Positions 1 through 6,618 of a DNA stretch of 39,846 nt are shown here, piece by piece (position 1 is the first letter of the stretch; every line of letters starts with the position of its first letter). The stretch spans positions 1 to 39,846 of the forward strand of contig DYIZ01000047.1 of the NCBI GenBank assembly GCA_020723385.1, given 5' to 3'. This DNA comes from Candidatus Aquidulcis sp. GTDB taxonomy: Bacteria; Chloroflexota; Anaerolineae; Anaerolineales; UBA4823. Below the pieces are notes generated by a model, which saw only the letters and a list, made by a program, of their open reading frames with translations, made no database searches and was not told the origin of the DNA. The translations under genes were made by a program, and so were the position numbers.

Positions 1-193
1 AGTGCGCCGGGTTGATTTTCAGAACGCGCTGCAAACAGTCGCGCTGCTGCTGCGGGTCGGTCAGCGCCAGGCTGAGCAGATACCAGCCATTATCGGAAGC
101 CGGGTTCTGTTTCAGATAGGATGCCAGAATACCGCGCGCCTCGTTTGAGCGCCCGGCGCGCAGCAGCTCGGCAGCTTTTTGCAGTTCTTCCAT
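1..193 (-). CDS. TPR-like protein, N-terminal part only (runs off the left edge)
   Basis: The reverse strand has an ATG at 193-191 and an open frame to the window edge, giving 64 residues. They read as a helical repeat: an E-E-L-Q-K-A-A-E-L-L-R-A-G opening helix, then N-E-A-R-G-I-L, an N-P-A-S-D-N-G-W-Y-L-L turn and D-C-L-Q-R-V-L-K-I-N-P. This matches the tetratricopeptide pattern of paired helices with N-P between repeats. One C separates its ATG from the TGA of the upstream aldo-keto reductase, so the two genes are probably co-transcribed and translationally coupled. The function cannot be told from one repeat; TPR proteins are usually scaffolds for protein-protein contacts. The C-terminus lies outside the window. 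Confidence 0.6.
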   Translation of the reverse strand, partial: MEELQKAAELLRAGRSNEARGILASYLKQNPASDNGWYLLSLALTDPQQQRDCLQRVLKINPAH

Positions 194-194
194 G

Positions 195-1220
195 TCAGCT
201 CACTTTCATTTTCATCCAATTGCTGGTGTTGTGGAAATCGGCGACGGCGCTGCCAGGGGGAACCAGTGCATCGAGCGCCGCGGCGGTCTCGGAGTCGAGG
301 GTCATTTCCATCACCGGGAGCAGATCGTCGAGATGGGCAGGGGTGCGCGGACCGATGATCGGGGCAGTGACGCCCGGTTGGTCTTTGACCCACAATAGAG
401 CCAGTTGCGTCGGGGTGAGCTGGCGCTCACGGGCTATCGCCGTGACCTTTTGGGCCACGTCTATTCCCCGCTCGCTGACGCGCCCGCCCACGTAGGATTG
501 TACCCCATACCGGGCGACGCGTGACCCCTCGGGCGGCTTTTCTGTTTCCTGATAACGGCCAGCCAGCACGCCGCCCCCCAGCGGCGACCAGGGCAGCAGC
601 GCCAGGTGGTAACGTATAGCCAGCGGGACCAGCTCGTTTTCGATGCGCCGGTCGAGCAGGTTATACGGCGGCTGCTCGGAGACGAAGCGCGCCAGGCCAT
701 ACCGCTCGGAAATGGCGAGCGCCTCCATCACCATCCATGCCGGGAAGGTGGAACTGCCGATATAGCGGACTTTGCCCTGGTGGACGAGGTCGTCGAGGGC
801 GCGCAGGGTTTCGTCTTGCGGGGTGTCGAAATCGGGGCGGTGGAGTTGATAGAGGTCAATCCAGTCGGTGCCAAGGCGTTGAAGCGACGCCTCGACGGCC
901 CGCAGGATGTGCCGGCGGGAGTTGCCGCGGTCGTTGGGATCGGGGGAGGTTGGGAAGTGGCATTTCGTGGCGAGGATGACGTTCAGGCGTTTCCCCCTGG
1001 TCAGCGCCTGCCCGACGATTCGCTCGCTCTCGCCGTGGGCGTACAGGTCGGAGGTGTCAATCAGATTGATGCCTGCGTCGAGGGCGCGGTGGACGAGTTG
1101 GATGCATTCCTCGGCGGGGGTGGGGTCGGCGAAATTCCAGGTGCCGAGGGCGAGCGGGGCGACCCGCAGGCCGGTACGGCCGAGAAGACGATAACTAAAA
1201 GGGCGCATGTTCGTGGACAT
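195..1220 (-). CDS. Aldo/keto reductase
   Basis: This 341-residue protein has the usual length of a cytosolic NADPH-dependent aldo/keto reductase, a TIM barrel that reduces aldehydes or ketones. The family's catalytic tetrad is visible: Asp55 and Tyr60 in I-D-T-S-D-L-Y, Lys86 in L-A-T-K-C-H, and His127 in Y-Q-L-H-R-P. The G-R-T-G-L-R-V start and the L-A-L-G-T-W-N-F strand are typical of the YajO/Tas-like branch. A second in-frame ATG at 1208-1206 (residue 5) could also be used; no Shine-Dalgarno sequence precedes either. The substrate is unknown. It heads a two-gene leftward unit with the TPR gene. Confidence 0.9.
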   Translation of the reverse strand: MSTNMRPFSYRLLGRTGLRVAPLALGTWNFADPTPAEECIQLVHRALDAGINLIDTSDLYAHGESERIVGQALTRGKRLNVILATKCHFPTSPDPNDRGNSRRHILRAVEASLQRLGTDWIDLYQLHRPDFDTPQDETLRALDDLVHQGKVRYIGSSTFPAWMVMEALAISERYGLARFVSEQPPYNLLDRRIENELVPLAIRYHLALLPWSPLGGGVLAGRYQETEKPPEGSRVARYGVQSYVGGRVSERGIDVAQKVTAIARERQLTPTQLALLWVKDQPGVTAPIIGPRTPAHLDDLLPVMEMTLDSETAAALDALVPPGSAVADFHNTSNWMKMKVS

Positions 1221-1226
1221 GCGCCC
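1201..1226 (-). promoter_or_regulatory. 10-bp inverted repeat enclosing both candidate start codons of the aldo-keto reductase
   Basis: The arms GGGCGCATGT (1201-1210) and ACATGCGCCC (1217-1226) are perfect complements around a 6-nt loop. Both possible ATGs (1220 and 1208) fall inside the arms. In mRNA this would fold into a GC-rich hairpin at the very 5' end; in DNA it could be an operator. The symmetry is seen directly, the role is inferred. Confidence 0.4.
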
Positions 1227-1235
1227 ATTTTACCA
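1227..1235 (-). promoter_or_regulatory. Extended -10 promoter element of the aldo-keto reductase (TGG-TAAAAT)
   Basis: On the minus strand TAAAAT (1232-1227) is preceded by TGG, the TGn extended -10 form. It ends six bases before the ATG at 1220, so transcription would begin at or next to the start codon, giving a leaderless message. No good -35 box is visible 16-18 bp upstream. Confidence 0.4.
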
Positions 1236-1249
1236 ATAAAGGTTAGTTT

Positions 1250-1295
1250 GTAGTGAGCGCTTCAGCGCGGATTATGGCGCTAAAGCGCCGACTAC
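1250..1295. repeat. REP-like imperfect palindrome
   Basis: The arms at 1250-1268 and 1277-1295 (GTAGT...GCGC and its near-complement GCGC...ACTAC) pair over 19 bp with three mismatches around an 8-nt loop. The core reads AGCGCTT...GCGCTAAAGCGC. Such palindromes are usually dispersed extragenic repeats. Only one copy lies in this window, so dispersal is assumed. Confidence 0.45.
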
Positions 1296-1354
1296 AAGCA
1301 TAATTCGGTTTGTATCTATCCGAAAATTCATCCTTTGTCCTTGCAAGCGTTTTT

Positions 1355-1422
1355 TTGCGAAGCAATCTCAACTTTACCGAAGCCGGGATTGCTTCGTCGC
1401 AAACTGCGCTCCTCGCAATGAC
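1355..1422. repeat. Extragenic inverted repeat with GAAGCAATC / GATTGCTTC arms
   Basis: GCGAAGCAATCT (1357-1368) is mirrored by GATTGCTTCGTCGC (1387-1400), followed by a CTCCTCGCAATGAC tail (1409-1422). From memory, this GATTGCTTCG...CGCAATGAC pattern recurs as an intergenic repeat in many bacterial genomes, including Chloroflexota; that cannot be checked here. Together with the palindrome at 1250-1295 it fills the gap between two unrelated leftward genes. No gene is apparent in 1221-1451. Confidence 0.4.
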
Positions 1423-1451
1423 GGTTCAGTTATTGAATTTTCAGATAGGTT

Positions 1452-1796
1452 CTAGTACAATCCCCAATCGGCTCCCGCGCCTTCTTCCATCATCGAGAAA
1501 TCCCACATTTCCATACCCATTTCGAGGGTCACCGGGCCTTTGAGGGCGGTCTCGGCCTTCTGGCGGGTGACATCGAGCATTGCCGGGCCGTAGGGGCAAA
1601 ATGGGGTGGTCAGGATCATCGTGACGTGAGCGTGGTCTGCGAGCATTTGAACGTTTCGGATCAAACCAAGCTGGATGATGTTCAAGCCCAGCTCGGGGTC
1701 AACCACTTCGCTTAACGCCGTCTTCAGCGGCTCGACGAGGGCTGGGTGGCTGGTTTCAATATCCCAAACGACTTCTACGTGGATTTTTTCGGTCAT
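1452..1796 (-). CDS. MIP18/DUF59-family Fe-S cluster assembly factor (PaaD/SufT-like)
   Basis: The protein has 114 residues when started at the ATG at 1796-1794, which overlaps the TGA of the upstream regulator (ATGA) and has a GGAGG Shine-Dalgarno about nine bases before it. The DUF59 core is visible: E-V-V-D-P-E-L-G-L-N-I at residues 30-40 with the conserved Asp33-Pro-Glu35, I-Q-L-G-L-I, and T-T-P-F-C-P-Y with Cys67, the position equivalent to the reactive cysteine of SufT and PaaD proteins. These proteins help load Fe-S clusters onto target proteins in the cytoplasm. Being co-transcribed with a SufR-like regulator and divergent from sufCBD supports that role. The exact subfamily is uncertain. 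Confidence 0.85.
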   Translation of the reverse strand: MTEKIHVEVVWDIETSHPALVEPLKTALSEVVDPELGLNIIQLGLIRNVQMLADHAHVTMILTTPFCPYGPAMLDVTRQKAETALKGPVTLEMGMEMWDFSMMEEGAGADWGLY

Positions 1797-2437
1797 ACTG
1801 ACGCCTCCTGGCTGGTCGGAACCATAGTTGGAACCATATAGGTGCAGAAATGATCCCCATTGAGCACGCATTTGACTTTTTCAGCGGGCACTGCGAGCAG
1901 TGCGGAGATCAGGGTTTGGTCCACCGAGCAAACTTCGGGGTGATTCTGGCTGATGTAAAAGTAGGGGCAGCTCGTTTCTCGGATCTGATACTGTTCGCCC
2001 TGTTTTTCCCACTCGATGTTGAAGCCTTCCTGGTTGAGCAAATTCTTCATCAGGTCGAGGCGTTCTTCCATCGTGAGTGATTCTTTTCCGACGCCAGCGG
2101 CATAATCCTTCGCCAGGTCTTCGGCCATCTGGGCAAACAGCTTGCTGACGACCGCCGGGGGCATGGTCTCTTTCAATTGTTCGAGCAGCCGCACGGTCAA
2201 CCGGATATAGCGGGTTGGGAATTTTTCGACGCCGGCCTCGGTCAGGAAATACATCCGGCGGGGACGGCCCACGCCGTGCCGCTCTTCCTCCGAGCTGACC
2301 AGTCCATCAGCCTGCAACCGGTCAATGTGGTGGCGTACGGAAATTGGATTGATGCCCACCTCATCAGCCAGCTCGTTGATGGTGATGTTAGGACGGGCGA
2401 GCAGGGTTTTGAGGACTTGATCGCGTGTATTGGTCAT
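1793..2437 (-). CDS. sufR: SufR-like Fe-S-sensing transcriptional regulator (DeoR/ArsR-type winged helix)
   Basis: This 214-residue protein begins with a winged helix (residues 5-68): T-I-N-E-L-A-D-E-V-G, then P-I-S-V-R-H-H-I-D-R-L as recognition helix, and a G-V-G-R-P-R-R wing. The C-terminal half carries four cysteines, Cys157, Cys170, Cys190 and Cys198, with CPYFYISQNHPEVC giving the C-x12-C spacing of the SufR family. Cyanobacterial SufR is known to bind a [4Fe-4S] cluster and repress the suf operon while clusters are plentiful. It is divergent from sufC across a symmetric operator-promoter, so it very likely represses sufCBD and itself. The ATG at 2437 is preceded only by an A-rich stretch. 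Cluster binding is inferred from the cysteines. Confidence 0.85.
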   Translation of the reverse strand: MTNTRDQVLKTLLARPNITINELADEVGINPISVRHHIDRLQADGLVSSEEERHGVGRPRRMYFLTEAGVEKFPTRYIRLTVRLLEQLKETMPPAVVSKLFAQMAEDLAKDYAAGVGKESLTMEERLDLMKNLLNQEGFNIEWEKQGEQYQIRETSCPYFYISQNHPEVCSVDQTLISALLAVPAEKVKCVLNGDHFCTYMVPTMVPTSQEASV

Positions 2438-2511
2438 AGCATTTTTTCTGTCGAGTGAATAGCCAATAAATGGGTGGCTTTTCCGTCAAAGGCGGGAGTA
2501 CCTGTGAGATT

Positions 2512-2540
2512 AGTATACCAACATCGTGGCGTTCTGTCAA
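2512..2540 (-). promoter_or_regulatory. sufR promoter (TTGACA-17-TATACT)
   Basis: Read on the minus strand, TTGACA at 2540-2535 is a perfect -35 box and TATACT at 2517-2512 a five-of-six -10 box, separated by 17 bp. The start codon lies about 75 nt downstream. The -35 box lies inside the left arm of the inverted repeat at 2532-2573. Confidence 0.7.
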
Positions 2541-2573
2541 TATTTCTGATAAATATCCTAAATATTGACAGAA
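2532..2573. promoter_or_regulatory. Candidate SufR operator: 14-bp perfect inverted repeat
   Basis: TTCTGTCAATATTT (2532-2545) and AAATATTGACAGAA (2560-2573) are exact complements separated by 14 bp. Each arm contains a TTGACA -35 hexamer, one for sufR and one for sufC, so a bound dimer would block both divergent promoters. Symmetric -35 boxes alone explain only 6 of the 14 matching bases per arm. The binding protein is inferred to be the adjacent SufR-like regulator. Confidence 0.6.
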
Positions 2574-2593
2574 AAGGTCCCTCATGCTATAAT
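2565..2593 (+). promoter_or_regulatory. suf operon promoter (TTGACA-17-TATAAT)
   Basis: TTGACA (2565-2570) and TATAAT (2588-2593) are both exact sigma-70 consensus hexamers with the optimal 17-bp spacer, an unusually strong promoter. The predicted transcription start is near 2600, about 44 nt before sufC. The strength fits a promoter designed to be held down by the overlapping operator. Confidence 0.8.
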
Positions 2594-2643
2594 GCCAATG
2601 ACCAATAATCACGATTACAAATAACGATTAGGAGTTACATTCC

Positions 2644-3414
2644 ATGTCTGAGCTGGTTATCCGTGACTTGCATGTCAACATCGGTGATAAGGAAATTCTG
2701 AAAGGTGTCAACCTGACTGTGAAGCAAGGTGAGGTTCATGCCCTAATGGGGCCGAACGGCACCGGAAAATCTACGCTGGCGTATAGTTTGATGGGCCATC
2801 CGGGTTACACAGTGACCCAGGGTGAAGCCTGGTTCAAAGGGCAAAATATCCTCGCCCTCGAGCCGGATCAGCGTTCTCGGTTGGGTCTATTCTTGGCTTT
2901 TCAGTATCCAGTGGCGATCCCCGGCGTCTCGGTGGCTAATTTCCTGCGCACGGCGATCAACGCGCATCGCAAAGCGGAAAATTCTGCCGAGAAAGGCATT
3001 ACGATCCCCGAGTTTCGCAAGCTGCTCAAAGGCAAGATGGCCATGCTCAAGATGGATTCGTCTTTTGCCGGGCGCTATCTGAACGATGGCTTTTCCGGCG
3101 GCGAGAAGAAGCGCGCCGAAGTGCTGCAAATGGCCGTGCTGACCCCGCAGATTGCAATTCTCGATGAAACGGACTCGGGCCTGGATATTGATGCGCTGCG
3201 TGTCGTTTCAGAGGGTATCAATGCCCTGCGCGGCCCCGACCTCGGCGTGCTGGTGATCACACACTACCAGCGCATCTTGAATTACATCAAACCCGATTTT
3301 GTCCATATTTTTATGGACGGTCAAATTGCGATGTCCGGCGGCGCAGACCTGGCGCTGCGTCTGGAAGAGCAGGGGTACGAATGGTTGAAAGAGAAGAACG
3401 GTGAGCCGGCGTAG
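2644..3414 (+). CDS. sufC: Fe-S cluster assembly ATPase SufC
   Basis: This 256-residue ABC-type ATPase has the normal SufC length. It shows Walker A G-P-N-G-T-G-K-S-T at 36-44, the signature F-S-G-G-E-K-K-R at 150-157, Walker B I-A-I-L-D-E at 170-175, and T-D-S-G-L-D, the SufC form of the D-loop. SufC forms the SufBC2D scaffold with SufB and SufD in the cytoplasm and drives their conformational change by ATP hydrolysis. A GGAG Shine-Dalgarno lies nine bases before the ATG. It is the first gene of the suf operon, as in many SUF loci of Gram-positive and related bacteria. Confidence 0.97.
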   Translation: MSELVIRDLHVNIGDKEILKGVNLTVKQGEVHALMGPNGTGKSTLAYSLMGHPGYTVTQGEAWFKGQNILALEPDQRSRLGLFLAFQYPVAIPGVSVANFLRTAINAHRKAENSAEKGITIPEFRKLLKGKMAMLKMDSSFAGRYLNDGFSGGEKKRAEVLQMAVLTPQIAILDETDSGLDIDALRVVSEGINALRGPDLGVLVITHYQRILNYIKPDFVHIFMDGQIAMSGGADLALRLEEQGYEWLKEKNGEPA

Positions 3415-3465
3415 CAAGAGAGCAAATCAGTCAATAGGCAAATCAGCAAATTAGCAAAAGAGCAA
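3412..3465 (+). repeat. Degenerate short tandem repeat in the sufC-sufB gap
   Basis: The 85-nt gap between sufC and sufB holds units of the form GCAAATCAG, GCAAATCAG, GCAAATTAG and GCAAAAGAG, roughly every 8 nt near its end. Strand slippage is a likely origin. It has no stem or terminator character, so the operon probably reads through it. Confidence 0.5.
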
Positions 3466-3499
3466 GTCTGCACATTTGCTGGTTTCTTTGGAGATCGGT

Positions 3500-4903
3500 A
3501 TGAGCGACGCAAAAATACTCGAGGGAATAGGTGAATATCAATTTGGCTTTAGCGACCCCGACACCTTTGTTTTCAGGTCTCGCAAGGGGTTGGATGCCGA
3601 TGTGGTCAAGCAGATTTCGACCATGAAGGGTGAGCCGCAATGGATGTTGGATTTCCGCCTCAAAGCGCTGGATCACTACCAGAAGCGGCCAATGCCCACC
3701 TGGGGCGGCGACCTGACCAAGCTGCATCTTGACGACATTTATTACTACGTCAAGCCAGCGGATCAAGAAGCCCGCTCGTGGGACGATGTGCCTGATACGA
3801 TCAAAAAAACCTTCGACAAGCTGGGCATTCCCGAGGCTGAGCGCAAATTCCTGGCCGGCGCGGGCGCACAGTACGACTCGGAGATGGTGTACCACCAGAT
3901 TCACGAAAATCTTTCCAAGCAAGGTGTGATCTTTGTCAGCATCGAGGACGGTCTGCGTAACTACCCCGACCTGTTCAAACAATACTTCAGCACTGTCATC
4001 CCTATCGAAGATAACAAATTCGCGGCCTTGAATAGTGCCGTTTGGTCGGGCGGCTCGTTTATCTACGTTCCACCCGGCGTGAAGATCGAGCTGCCATTGC
4101 AGGCTTATTTCCGCCTGAACGTCGCCAACATCGGGCAGTTCGAGCGCACGCTGATCATCGCCGATGAGGGAGCGCAGATTCACTACATTGAGGGCTGCAC
4201 GGCGCCTACTTACACCACCGACTCCTTCCACTCCGGTGTGATCGAGATCATGGTCAAGAAGAACGCCCGTGTGCGTTACACCACCATCCAGAACTGGTCT
4301 ACCAACGTGTACAACCTGGTCACGCAGCGCGCCCTGGTTTACGAGGGCGGCACGATGGAATGGGTGGACTCGAATCTAGGCTCGTGCTTGACTATGAAGT
4401 ACCCCAGCATCTACCTGCTCGGTCCCGGCGCGAACGGCGAGATTCTCTCGATGGCTTTTGCCGGCCCCGGACAGCATCAGGATGCGGGCGGTAAAGTCAT
4501 CCACGTCGCCCCGCACACCAGCAGCAAGATCACTTCAAAATCCATCAGTAAAGGCGGCGGACGCACCTCCTATCGCGGCCTGCTCAAAGTCCACAAAGGC
4601 GCGGTGGGTACCAAATCCAGCACGGTCTGCGATGCGCTGCTGCTCGACCCGCAATCCCGCTCGGACACATACCCGTACATCGAGATTGACGAGGAAGACG
4701 TTACCATCGGGCACGAGGCGACTGTCTCGAAGGTGGGCGAGGAACAGCTCTTCTACCTGATGAGCCGTGGCCTCTCCGAAGAGCAGGCCACTACCATGGT
4801 CGTCTCTGGCTTCATCGAGCCGATGGTCAAGGAACTGCCGATGGAATACGCCATCGAGTTGAATCGCCTTATCCAGTTGCAGATGGAAGGATCAATTGGT
4901 TAG
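3500..4903 (+). CDS. sufB: Fe-S cluster scaffold protein SufB
   Basis: The protein has 467 residues from the ATG at 3500, chosen because GGAG lies six bases upstream and the sequence from M-S-D-A-K starts the usual SufB N-terminus. A frame opening 24 nt earlier lacks support. It carries the long right-handed beta-helix typical of SufB/SufD. The V-C-D-A-L-L segment contains Cys377, likely equivalent to the cysteine needed for cluster assembly in E. coli SufB, and the C-terminal [13 protein letters not shown] motif is diagnostic. SufB receives sulfur and builds the nascent Fe-S cluster within SufBC2D. sufD starts one base after its stop codon. Confidence 0.97.
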   Translation: MSDAKILEGIGEYQFGFSDPDTFVFRSRKGLDADVVKQISTMKGEPQWMLDFRLKALDHYQKRPMPTWGGDLTKLHLDDIYYYVKPADQEARSWDDVPDTIKKTFDKLGIPEAERKFLAGAGAQYDSEMVYHQIHENLSKQGVIFVSIEDGLRNYPDLFKQYFSTVIPIEDNKFAALNSAVWSGGSFIYVPPGVKIELPLQAYFRLNVANIGQFERTLIIADEGAQIHYIEGCTAPTYTTDSFHSGVIEIMVKKNARVRYTTIQNWSTNVYNLVTQRALVYEGGTMEWVDSNLGSCLTMKYPSIYLLGPGANGEILSMAFAGPGQHQDAGGKVIHVAPHTSSKITSKSISKGGGRTSYRGLLKVHKGAVGTKSSTVCDALLLDPQSRSDTYPYIEIDEEDVTIGHEATVSKVGEEQLFYLMSRGLSEEQATTMVVSGFIEPMVKELPMEYAIELNRLIQLQMEGSIG

Positions 4904-4904
4904 C

Positions 4905-6254
4905 ATGGCAACCCGCACTGTTGTTACCCGTACCCGAAAGATCGAAACCGCCGCCCCGCGTGATTTTACCTTCACCCGTGAGATGATCCCGGCGTTATCT
5001 GGAACCGCCGAGGGGCCTGATTTCCTGCGAGAATATCGCGCCCGAGCGTGGGACGCCTTCCAGCGCACGCCCTTGCCCGTCACTACCGATGAGGCCTGGC
5101 GGCGAACGGATTTGAAAGACCTGGCGGTTGGCTCCTTTCGCCTGCCGCCCGCCGGGATGACTTTCCCGCCGGTTCCCAAAACGCTGCTCAAGCCCTTGAC
5201 AGGGGCCGCCCATGGCGGGCAGGTGATCCTTTCTCCTGGCAAAGTAAGCAAAGAGATCAACGCCGAGCTGGCCGCCAAAGGGGTCATCTTCACCGATCTC
5301 GCCACCGCGGAGCGGGATCACCCCGGTATCCTGGCGACCCTCATCGGCCAGGTAATCCGCCCCGACGCCGGCAAGTTTGCCGCGCTCGCCGCGGCTTTCG
5401 CCCAGAATGGCGTCCTCGTTTACGTTCCGCGCGGCGTGCAGGTGGAACAGCCGCTGCACAGCGTTCTGTGGGGGCCGGGCAGCGGGTTGGCGCACTTCTC
5501 CCATGTTTTGGTTTGGGTAGATGATGACGCCTCCCTGACCTTCGTTCACGAGGCAGCCTCGCCTACCGAGACGGAAGGGCAAACGCTCCACAGCGGGATC
5601 GTCGAAATCCAGGTGGGAGCGAACGCCCACCTGACGTTCGTTGAGCTGCAATCGTGGGGCGAGCACGTGTGGAATTTCAGCCACGAGCGGGCGCGGGTTG
5701 GCAGAGACGGCACGCTGAATTGGATTTTCGGCGCTATCGGCAGCCGTTTGACGAAGAATTTCTCTGACCTCGATTTACTTGGCGAAGGCTCCACCGGGCG
5801 CATGTCGGGGTTCTACTTTACCGATGGGATGCAGCACCTCGATCACGATACGCAGCAGAACCATCTGGCCCCGCACACCACCAGCGATTTACTGTTCAAG
5901 GGCGCTTTGACAGGCAAGAGCCGCTCAGTCTGGCAGGGGATGATTTATGTTGCGCCGGGAGCCGATAAAACCGACGGCTACCAGGCCAACCGTAATCTGG
6001 TGCTCAGCAACCAGGCCAGGGCCGATTCGATCCCCGGCCTCGAGATTTGCGCCGACGATGTGCGCTGTACACATGGGGCGACTGTGGGTAAAATAGACCC
6101 CGAGCCGCTGTTTTACCTGGCGAGCCGGGGTATTCCGCACGCTGAAGCAGTTAGCTTGATCGTGGAGGGGTTCTTCGACCCGATCATGCAGCGCATCCCG
6201 TTCGAGGGTGTGCGCGCCCGCTTCCAGCAGGCAATCCGCGACAAAATGGCGTAA
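4905..6254 (+). CDS. sufD: Fe-S cluster assembly protein SufD
   Basis: The protein has 449 residues from ATG 4905; an in-frame TTG at 4896 has the better-placed GGAAGGA ribosome site (4885-4891), so the true start could be nine bases earlier. The N-terminal third is helical and includes D-E-A-W-R-R-T-D-L-K, typical of SufD. The C-terminal half is the beta-helix with L-A-P-H-T-T-S-D-L-L-F-K-G and the C-T-H-G-A-T-V-G histidine motif. SufD pairs with SufB in the SufBC2D scaffold and is needed for iron acquisition. The order sufC-sufB-sufD is preserved. Confidence 0.95.
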   Translation: MATRTVVTRTRKIETAAPRDFTFTREMIPALSGTAEGPDFLREYRARAWDAFQRTPLPVTTDEAWRRTDLKDLAVGSFRLPPAGMTFPPVPKTLLKPLTGAAHGGQVILSPGKVSKEINAELAAKGVIFTDLATAERDHPGILATLIGQVIRPDAGKFAALAAAFAQNGVLVYVPRGVQVEQPLHSVLWGPGSGLAHFSHVLVWVDDDASLTFVHEAASPTETEGQTLHSGIVEIQVGANAHLTFVELQSWGEHVWNFSHERARVGRDGTLNWIFGAIGSRLTKNFSDLDLLGEGSTGRMSGFYFTDGMQHLDHDTQQNHLAPHTTSDLLFKGALTGKSRSVWQGMIYVAPGADKTDGYQANRNLVLSNQARADSIPGLEICADDVRCTHGATVGKIDPEPLFYLASRGIPHAEAVSLIVEGFFDPIMQRIPFEGVRARFQQAIRDKMA

Positions 6255-6272
6255 CACGCCGAATCTCAGTCT

Positions 6273-6286
6273 AGGAGGCCCGATTG
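6273..6286 (+). promoter_or_regulatory. Shine-Dalgarno AGGAGG fixing a TTG start
   Basis: AGGAGG at 6273-6278 lies five bases before TTG at 6284-6286. No ATG or GTG is equally well placed, so it sets the start of the small protein between sufD and sufS. Confidence 0.75.
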
Positions 6287-6607
6287 ACACAAGTACACTT
6301 TACCAGCGCTCCTGATGTCAAGGAGCCATTCGACGTGGGAGACCGCGTCGAAGTTTTATGCGACCACAACCAGCGTGGCGAGCGCGTCCACGACTGGCTG
6401 GAGGGCGTTGTGGTGCAGGTGGACGCGAAAATGCTGGCTGTGCAGTTTCGTGAAAACGTCTATCTGACCGACGGATGGATGGTGCCCGATCACGTTTTGT
6501 GGTGCCCGAAGAATTCGTTGAGTATCCGCCATCCACCGGCCAGGAAACGCCCGCGCCCGGTTGAGGCTGGCAAGCGTAAGGTGGTCAAAAGCAAGCAGGA
6601 AGAATAA
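6284..6607 (+). CDS. Conserved-looking small protein of unknown function in the suf operon
   Basis: This 107-residue soluble protein is not one of the standard Suf components. It has a compact beta-rich core at residues 14-82 (F-D-V-G-D-R-V-E-V-L, then W-L-E-G-V-V-V-Q-V-D, then M-L-A-V-Q-F, then D-G-W-M-V-P-D-H-V-L-W-C-P) resembling a small SH3-like or KOW-like barrel. A strongly basic tail follows (R-K-R-P-R-P, K-R-K-V-V-K-S-K). The tail suggests contact with nucleic acid or an acidic partner. It sits 29 nt after sufD and 11 nt before sufS, so it is part of the operon. Only two cysteines are present, so it is unlikely to be a cluster carrier on its own. Its function is unknown. Confidence 0.75.
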   Translation: MTQVHFTSAPDVKEPFDVGDRVEVLCDHNQRGERVHDWLEGVVVQVDAKMLAVQFRENVYLTDGWMVPDHVLWCPKNSLSIRHPPARKRPRPVEAGKRKVVKSKQEE

Positions 6608-6618
6608 CGAGGTTTTCG

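Noticed and set aside
606-1253. 215-codon plus-strand frame
   Set aside because: It is opposite the aldo-keto reductase with its intact catalytic tetrad, and is glycine/valine-rich without motifs.
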